Notes under the pieces: model-generated
Databases searched by the model: none
What the model saw: the letters and a program-made list of their open reading frames with translations, nothing else
Told to the model about the DNA's origin: nothing
Program-made: the position numbers and the translations under genes
Shown here: positions 56,438-64,000 of the stretch, piece by piece
Position numbering within the stretch: the stretch's first letter is position 1
Layout: each line of letters starts with the position of its first letter
Assembly: GCA_009823505.1 (NCBI GenBank)
Contig: VZQC01007982.1
Coordinates: forward strand, 4,697,173-4,761,172
Direction of reading: 5' to 3'
Length of the DNA: 64,000 nucleotides
Source of the DNA: Rhizomys pruinosus
Taxonomy: Eukaryota; Chordata; Mammalia; Rodentia; Spalacidae

Positions 56438-56664
56438 GGGGCTGGAGAGGTGGCCCAGCAGTTGAGTACCGACTGCTCTTGCAGAGGACCCAGGTTTGAT
56501 TCCCAGCACCCATATGGCAGCTAAGAACCATCTTTAACTCCAGTTCCAGGGGAATCCGATGCCCTCTTCTGACCTCCGCAGCATTGCATGACACAGGTGC
56601 ACCAACCTACATGCAGACAGTACACTCATACACATAAAAAATAATAAATAAATAAATAGTTTTA
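56438..56664 (+). mobile_element. B2 SINE
   Basis: Full-length without the internal duplication, with a perfect 'aaaatgtgggtaac' duplication at 56424 and 56666. Confidence 0.96.
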
Positions 56665-57199
56665 AAAAATGTGGGTAACTATTTGAACCCCCTCTATATC
56701 ACTGTATTCTCTGACAGAGATGTATGTCTCAGACCCTGCTATTGTTTAAGTAGTTTTCTATTGATGTTTATATATTATAAAAGGAAAAGAGTTACCAAAT
56801 AGTCTCATGAAACATGAGGGGGGAAAAAAAGCATTAAGTGTATCTGTCTACCCTCACTCTTCTAAAATGTAAATAAAATTTATTAAAATTTAATTTTTCA
56901 AATGTGTTAACCAGGTTACTATAGCAGTTCAGGATTTATCAAACATTTTTTTGTCATGTTCCAGAGTATCTCATGAGACTTTCGTTTGCCATGAACCAGT
57001 TTTTTTGTCCACACACTTTGTGCTATATTTTGTAATTACATTAGTAGCTTTTATTTCACCCATCAATGTCAGGTACAGATGTTCCACTATTACAGGAACT
57101 TCATATCTTAGTATTGACAGATGTACATAACATCAGGGGACTTTTTGTAAACAGATTATTTTGCTGATCAATTGTTCACTCTAAAAAAAAAATGTTGAA

Positions 57200-57375
57200 G
57201 TTGGCCAGGCATTCTGGTGCATGCACACTTTTAATCCCAGCACTAAGGAAGCAGAGACAAGCAGGCAAATCTCTGTGAGATTGAGGCCAGCCTGGTCTAC
57301 TGGTCTACATAGCAAGTTCCAGACCAGTTGGGGGTACAGGAAGATCCTGCCTAAAAAAAAAAGAAAAGAAAAAAA
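57200..57375 (+). mobile_element. B1 SINE, diverged
   Basis: 'aatcccagcactaaggaagc' and 'gaggccagcctggtctactg', with a 'tggtctac' duplication inside and an AAAG-rich tail. Confidence 0.88.
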
Positions 57376-57849
57376 GTCAACCAGTGCAAAATGGCCGCAT
57401 TTCCTTCTTTGTCTGCTTAAAACTTGACTGCTCCAATGCCTCTTCCACTTCACTCATTTTCCTCACAGTGGTCAAAGATTTTTCCTCCTTCTCCCTTTTT
57501 CTTAAGGAGCTTAGTCTTTGGAGAAATGGTGCTAGTTGGGTATTTGTAGAATGTCCTTCAGTATGGACAATGTCTGTCCAATGTCTTTCCTTGATCAGTG
57601 TGTGCTTAAGGATTTTAGAAAGGAAAATGACCAGATGCAATACCATTCTCCTCACCTGATCTGTGTGTGTTAACATTGTAACTTATCGTTGATATCTGGG
57701 ATTGATTTTTGTGCCTCTAATTCATTTAATCTCTTCTAGACATCTTCTTCTGAATTCCAGATCAAACTTTTCACTTTCCCACCACAAAGTAGTTTTGTCT
57801 ATTTATCTTTATAGTGACCCTTTTAAAATTATATACAGGCATGTTTACA

Positions 57850-57882
57850 TAATATATTATATATATATATATATAATAAATT
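57850..57882. repeat. (TA)n repeat
   Basis: Short TA run within AT-rich sequence. Confidence 0.9.
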
Positions 57883-59614
57883 CATTTATGATACACCCAG
57901 TGTTTGGCCAAATTGGATACTTTCCAAAAATAGTTATTGACTTTAAATAATTATATAAATGTATATTATAATTTTGTGACTCTGAAAGGCTCCATGTAGG
58001 AGAAGCTGGGTTTTATGCCTGAAGCGTCTTTATTGAGGTCTGTACTACTTCTTAGTTGTAGTGTACATTAACAGTATTTAAAGAATTTACAAAACTGTAT
58101 TATTTCAAACAAAACCATGTTGAGATCTCTTCACTAAAAATAGCCATTTGAACTCATTTTCATTAGATTTTAATGTGCCAATGTTGAATTAAAACCTACT
58201 TCTAATTAAAACATTTAAGGGTAGCATTTCTCAAAGTTGGCTGCGCATTAGCTATAATCAGTAGGAGAGCTGGGCCTCACTCCAGAGGTAATTGTTCCAA
58301 GGTAGGCCTGAGCGTTGTGCTGCATCCCAAACCAGTCACATTTTCAGAGTAGCCGTCAGCCATGGTTCCTATCACAATTGCATCTGTTTTTTCACAGTGA
58401 ACAGCCAAGGTTGAGAAACATTGACTTAGAGCCCATACACATTTCTTCCTCCATTTCCATGCCCTGCATATGTAAGCGTTTCCATTCTCAGAAGCATGGT
58501 GTTGACTTGATCTCTCATTTCATGGATGAGAACACCAGCCACAGAGATACAGTACTAGTTGTGTGTGCCAGAGCTGGCACAGGGACCCACTTTCTCTTAG
58601 TAGTTGTTAGCCCACCTGTTGCACAAATCTGATTGAAAAGAAAAGCGTTCCTTTTACCCTCTCAGTATAGCTAAACAAGAAGACTGCAACAATTGCCACA
58701 ACTATCGAATTAATATGGAAGCAGGTACCAGTCAGTTATATCGTTAAAAATAATATGGAAATGATACAGGTAGCTGACTATACCTACATCTCTACATGGT
58801 TGTGGGGCATAATAGGATGTTTTCACAACTTGCTAACTGATTCAATATCTTCTAAAGTGGAATTTGGATTCTTTTATGCTAGAGTTTACTCTCTTGGTCG
58901 TTTTGTGCCCTGATGGTAAAAAAAAAAAAATCTCCCAGCCCTTCTTCTGCCTTGACACAATTGAGAATAAAAAGTTCCCATGGAAACTGTCCTGCTTCAG
59001 CTTTGCTTTTTTCAAACCATTAAGCCAGAATTTCCCTTGCCCTAATTTCATCTGATTCTTTTTAATTAGAGCTCTCTGTGTGGTAATTCCTTTCCCGCTT
59101 CGGTATTTACAAGTTTCAAATATTTGTACACTGTTATCAGACGGCTCCGCTTCAGCCTGGCTGAGCCTGCTCCTGCGTGTGCAGCCTGTCTAATCTTTCT
59201 GTTGTTAGGATTCCTAGTCCCTTCATCATTTTCTGGTCTTAGTAGCTGTCATTTTCTAAAGCCAATTCATTCTGTGTCTCCATCTCTATCACTCTTATTG
59301 ACGATACTTTTCAGATTCATTGTCATTGTTTAATTTCATGGTCATGCTGTTTACTAAGAAAATTAAATTACCATTAATATTTTTTCTTCGTAAGTTTTCT
59401 ACTCACTGGCTGGCTCTGAATTCGTTTTGGCCTTATCTAATTGATACCACATATGCTTCTGTTGAATCCTTTCTCTCATTAAAATAACAACCAGATCCAC
59501 TGCCGTGTTATACCCAACTGACAACTAACCATGTTTTGTTCAGGCAGAAACACCAACTGATAGTTTTATGATGATTCAGTTTTGCTCATTTTGTCTTTTG
59601 TACAGTGTTGATAT

Positions 59615-60465
59615 TTTTTCATTTTTAATTGAATTGTGAATTTCATACAATATATTTTATCATGTTTAGATCCATCTGTACCCCCTACTATTCCCTCCCA
59701 ATTTCATGTACTCTATGATTATACTCTGTTATATATATTAATAATATACACATATATATATAATAATATATATTATATTATATATATATATTAAGGTCTG
59801 TAGAGTCAAAGCTGTGTACCCACAGCCCTTCAGTGTGGGTCCATCCAGTGGAACTTGGTCAACCTACCACAAAGACCGACTCTCTTCCCAGCAGCCATTA
59901 GTTGCTGATAGCTCCTCAGGTAGAGTTGTGCTTTCTTTCCCATTTCCTCCATGTGTATCCTGGGATTTTGTCTTGCTTGAGTTTACGTGGAACTTGTGCA
60001 TGCTGTCACCATTGCTGTGAGTTCATATGAGCAACTGACCAGCTGTCTAGGAAACAGTTTCCTTGTGTCGTCCACCTTCTCTGGCTCCTTAGAATCTTTC
60101 TGCTCCCTCTTCTGCAGTGGTCCCTGAGCCATGGAGGCAGAAGTTTGATGTAGGTGTCCTACTCAGGGAAAAGCAGTCTGCAGCCTCTTAGTCTATGCAT
60201 GTCGACCAGTTGTGGGTTTCTGTGTTAATTACAATCTGCCATATAAAGGTGCTTCTAAGCTGAAAGTTGAAATATGCATTAATCTATGGAATAAATTCTA
60301 ACAATAAATCACTCAGAGTGGTCAGTCTTCCTGTGAATTCTGCCCACTGGTACAGTAGTGGCACAAATATTATGGAAGTGATCATCTACTTTCTAATTGG
60401 ATTTAAAGTCTGCTTCATAGAATGGAGTCCATATCTGACATTGATATCAGACCTAGGATCCTGAG
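59615..60465 (-). mobile_element. LINE 3' end, minus strand, interrupted by (AT)n
   Basis: T-rich start, 'gaattgtgaatttcatacaa', then an AT-rich simple repeat (59730-59793), then the family interior ('cagtggtccctgagccatgg', 'gaccagttgtgggtttctgt'). Same family as 3525 and 63069. Confidence 0.75.
59730..59793. repeat. (AT)n-rich repeat
   Basis: 'tatatattaataatatacac' followed by TA and TAA units, self-complementary. Confidence 0.92.
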
Positions 60466-60600
60466 GCTAGAGAACTCACAAGCCATAGGAGAGAGCCTAA
60501 TACTATTGTTCTGCTAAATGCAGTATTAAACTGATTTTGTTGATTTTTATAAACTCATTAAAACATAATTTTAAAAAGACCTGTTTAAAAGCTGCCATGG

Positions 60601-60771
60601 AGCTGGGCATGGTGGCGCGTGCCTTTAATCCTAGCACTTGGGCGGCAGAGGCAGCCGGATCTTTGTGAGTTCAAGGCCAGCCTGGTCTACAGAGTGAGTT
60701 CCAGGACAGCTGGGGCTACAGGGAGACCCTGTCTTGAAAAGACCAAAAAGAAAAAAAAAAAAAAAAAAAAA
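60601..60771 (+). mobile_element. B1 SINE with A-rich tail
   Basis: Near-consensus full B1 with an A21 run in its tail and an 'aaaagctgc' duplication (60587 and 60768 region). Confidence 0.96.
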
Positions 60772-62829
60772 GCTGCTGTGGTCAGAATGTTCGTCTGTTT
60801 GTTCTGAGGATTTTGTGCCACACAGGTTGTCCTCAGGAATGGAAATGCATCTTTCTTTCAGAAGGAGTTCCACCTGTCCCATCTCCTTTTCACCAATGTG
60901 ATGTTTGCTACAACTGTCCATTAATACCCAAGTTTCAGGCTGACCCCTTTAGGACTCCCCATGTTCCTTTGCTTTGAGCAATTATAAGTGCTAAAGCTCG
61001 AGGCATACTCCCCTTGAGAAGCATTCCTAGTCTGTCTTCACATGGCTTCCAAATCATTACTTTTGTCTATCCCCACACATCTATATCTTTCCTTTAATAC
61101 ATAAAAAATTATTTGCTCTTATTGCTTGTTCTAAGTCATATCACCCATATTTGAATTTGAAGTCAGACACACTTAAGGACAAATTAAGGAAATTTTTCTG
61201 TCACCATGGGAGAAAATTAGTCTTTCTGGGTTATTCCCTCACTTAAAAGAAATAATGATGTGTACTTGCTCACTTGCTGTAACCATTGAATGAGATGTTG
61301 AACCTGCAGTCCTTAGCAGTGCCTAACACTATGAATGCTCCCTACTAGATGCCTGGGACTCCTGCTGTGAACCTGAGGCCTCCTCTTCCTCCTGTCACTT
61401 AGAGCTCCCCTTTTACCTTATGTTGCATAGTGGATTTCTGCTAGTTCTTTGTCCCTAAATCATCTCTAGTAAATTGTGGCTCTCAGTCCACTAGGATTCA
61501 AATGTATCTAGGTCTTAGAAGTAGCTCCAAGAGTGTATCCTCACCCAGCAGCCCACCTGTGCTCATCTGAAGCCAGGGTGCCGTTCTGTTCTCTAAAACT
61601 TTGAAAAGAAGGCTCGGCTATTTCAAAAACACATAGCAGATCCAATCTCAGTTGCACTGTTCTTTGTAGAGTTCTTTGTCTTGTGCCAGGTCCTGCTTAG
61701 GAAGTAGAGCCTCCTACTACTCTGTCAGTTGCAGAGCCCGAGAAGGCTAGTGCTGTGGGCGTTCCAGTGGAATTACAAAGTTCTAAGCATCTGCTCATAA
61801 AGAATTATGTGGCTGTCTCTTTGAAAGTGCCAACGTTTGTATCCATAAGGGAGATATTTTATTAAAATATGATAATATCATGGATGTTTAAGTGTGGTGG
61901 CTGGGAGCTTCCAGCTGAATGATTGCATCTGCAGACAAAACCATAAAATGGAAACAGGAAGAATAAATATAAATGGAAATCTCTCGTAAAGATGGGAGGC
62001 AGAAGTCAGAAACTAAGAGACCACTCTAAAATGGCAAGCTGAGAGTACAGGCCAGCCTGAGAAGAGGACGGAAATGCAGAGTTTCCTGGGCCTGAGCTGA
62101 CACCCTGCTGAGCAGTGGGGATGAATGGCTGCAATGCAGGGACCGATGTGGCTGCCAAGTAGAAATTCATCTATAGAAGGAGCAGTGCAGGGTTGAACCT
62201 GAAGACAGTCATTGTACTGTTACTAGTCTAAGCTCTTATCCATTGCGTAGGTACTTTAAAACTTGAGATAAGCCCAAGAACCAGTGTGAATTCATGACTT
62301 AATGAACTCCTCACTAGAGAAAGGTAGGTGTACCTTTTCATTTCTTTACTCTCAACATTAAATTTAGGTGTGTTATAAATTGCAGTGAGTGAGGAGAGAT
62401 GAATCCTGACAGGGAATTTCAGACAAAAGGGAAAGAGCTGGCCGGTTTTCATATAAGAGATCTCCATCATTTCATGGGATTGAATTTAGAAAAATACTCA
62501 AAATGCAAACTGGATAAGCTTCTTCAGAAAGCTGACTTATTCAACATAGTACACAAACATATTTTTCAGATGACAGCCCTAGGAAAATGGCAGAGGGGTG
62601 TATTTGTGAATATAAGCACATGTAACAGTCCCAAAGGATAGTGTGATGACACTGATGGCAATGCACAGTTACAGAATATTTCATAGTCTCAAGGACCCTT
62701 TTGAAGGACATTATTTTTTTTAATTTTTTATTGTTTTTTTATTCTATAAAGCTATCAATACTTTTTATTTTATATTATTCCAAAATATGCATATATACAT
62801 TCCACACATAAGTCAAAGACATTATTTTT

Positions 62830-63064
62830 TAAAAATTATGTATATATAAAATAATTTATGTATATGAGCATATTGTTTGCATGTATGTAAGTGCATCATG
62901 CATCTGTGTTGTGCAATGCCCACAGAGGTTAGAAGAGAGTGTCAGATTCACCTAGAACTGAAGTTACAGATGGTTGTTTGCTACCGTGTGGGTTCTGAGA
63001 ACTGAACCCGGGTCCTCTGCAAGAGCAGCCAATGCTATGACTAGCTGAACCATCTCTCCAGTCC
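62830..63064 (-). mobile_element. B2 SINE, older, minus strand
   Basis: 'gtgttgtgcaatgcccacag' and 'gggtcctctgcaagagcagc' with diverged head end 'ctctccagtccc'. Confidence 0.9.
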
Positions 63065-63068
63065 CATA

Positions 63069-64000
63069 GATACTCTTTTTACATATATTTTTATTGAGAT
63101 TTTTGTTCATTTCATATAACAGATCTTATTCAAATCCCCATAGTGCCCCCCACTGGATTTTATGAATTCTTGTCATGTATGTTAAGACCTGTCCAGCCAA
63201 GCATTTGTGCCCAGATGATGTCCCTCAGTGCAAGTTCATCCACTGGAGTCTGGTCAGCCTGTCTAAAATCACTCTCCCTTACCCCACAGTAATCGGTTGC
63301 CAATAGTTCCTCTGCTAAGGTTGGGGCCTGCTGCCCATTTCCCCAGTTCTATGCTGGGTTTTTGTCTGAGTCACCGTGGATTCTATGTGTGCTATTAGTA
63401 TTGTTGTAAGTCCATATGAGAAAGTTCCCAGAGGCTTGAAAGCCTCTGTTTCCGTATGTTCATGCACCAGCCCTGGCTCTTATGATCTTTCCACCCCTGT
63501 CTGCAATGGTCCCTGAGCCATAGATGGGTGAGGTTTACTACAGGAGTCCTATCCAGAGACATACACTCTGCAGGCTCTTCTCTAAAACTTAGCCATTTGT
63601 AGCCTTCTGTGTGCGTCACATTCTGTTGTATGGGGAAGCTTTGCTGGTGAAAATTGAAGGATGCATCTGTGTTCTCTCTAGCCTCTGTTCCACTATGTTC
63701 CATTAGCCTTAGATACAGAGGTTCCATTGTAGATGTGTCACTTAGGGCCGGGCATCTCTGAGACATATATTCTCTGTGTGTGACCAGTTATGGAACTTTG
63801 TAACAGTGTCTATCTGTTGCAAAAAGAAGCTTCTTTGATGAGTGGTATACAGTATTCTTATCTGTAAATATTTGGATCCATATTTAGAATACAGTAAGAA
63901 ATTTCATTTTATAGACCTTAATTCTTAATTGCATATCCCAGCCTCAAACCTTTGTTAGTTGATGGGCTAGCCTTTATTCTCTTAATTTAGCAAAGTATGG
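63069..64000 (-). mobile_element. LINE 3' end, minus strand, runs out of window
   Basis: T-rich start, then 'attgagatttttgttcattt' and an interior that parallels 3525-4425 nearly throughout ('gaaagcctctgtttccgtat', 'tgcaggctcttctctaaaac'). A 123-codon minus-strand frame inside (63766-63395) has no recognisable domain. Confidence 0.75.

Larger units (their letters stand above)
1..64000 (+). other. Exoc4: Exoc4 gene body, internal part (two exons, three introns, two of them partial)
   Basis: Two in-frame exons with consensus splice sites identify the whole window as an internal part of the gene for exocyst subunit Sec8/EXOC4, transcribed on the + strand. The gene is known to be very large in mammals (hundreds of kilobases for 18 or so exons), which fits two exons in 64 kb. 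Neither the promoter, first exon nor last exon is here. All other sequence is intronic and mostly transposon-derived. Confidence 0.93.
45999..64000 (+). other. Exoc4: Intron downstream of the second EXOC4 exon (5' part)
   Basis: It begins with a strong gtaagt donor and runs out of the window. Stretches in which I see nothing recognisable are 46005-46620, 46800-49000, 50190-50565, 52210-52585, 52835-53360, 56070-56420, 56670-57195, 57380-59610 and 60775-62825. The 46.8-49.0 kb and 60.8-62.8 kb stretches are the longest repeat-poor blocks in the window and would be the first places to look for conserved noncoding elements. Confidence 0.85.

Noticed and set aside
1..64000. A previously undescribed multi-gene system
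   Set aside because: The window is intronic DNA of a single mammalian gene. Apart from the composite SINE and the hairpin, I see nothing suggesting a new functional system.

Overview
This is a stretch of rodent nuclear DNA lying inside one large intron-rich gene on the + strand. Only two short segments read as real protein-coding sequence: exons at 18488-18643 and 45820-45998. Joined across their splice sites they give a continuous peptide that I recognise as the middle-to-C-terminal part of exocyst complex component 4 (EXOC4/Sec8). The window therefore holds the 3' end of one intron (1-18487), a complete 27.2 kb intron (18644-45819) and the start of a third (45999-64000). The coding order leaves no gap between the two exons, and I saw no other exon of this gene in the window.

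The organism is a muroid-type rodent. B1 (7SL-derived) and B2 (tRNA-derived) SINEs are very abundant, with ID/B4-type SINEs, rodent L1 relics and MaLR/ERVL-like LTR elements. B1 and B2 differ consistently from the mouse forms I remember. The B1 tail reads 'ctacagggagaccctgtctc', and the youngest B2 carries 'gagcgccgaccgctcttgcagagg' (shown here only as a label split over its head) plus an internal duplication. I therefore favour a non-Mus muroid, but cannot name the species.

Layout: 1-18.5 kb holds LINE 3' ends on both strands, an ORF2 relic, several SINEs, a 249-base uninterrupted pyrimidine tract (9336-9584) and a non-autonomous LTR element (10025-11583). The 18.6-45.8 kb intron holds a 40-bp minisatellite of about 32 units (21256-22543), an L1 with an ORF2 C-terminal relic split by a young B2 (26605-28010), dense SINE clusters (29.6-36.5 kb), an 18-bp G-rich minisatellite (38735-39110), a near-perfect 70-nt hairpin (42421-42490) and a solo LTR with a perfect 5-bp target duplication (44219-44623). 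46-64 kb holds further SINEs, an ancient L1, a two-LTR MaLR-like element (53365-55818) and two LINE 3' ends.

The most noteworthy signal is a composite SINE: a B2-type tRNA-like head fused to a B1 body at the same junction in three unlinked copies on both strands (7479-7731, 39992-40245, 41288-41510). I found no bacterial-type operon, CRISPR array, tRNA/rRNA gene or other complete protein gene.
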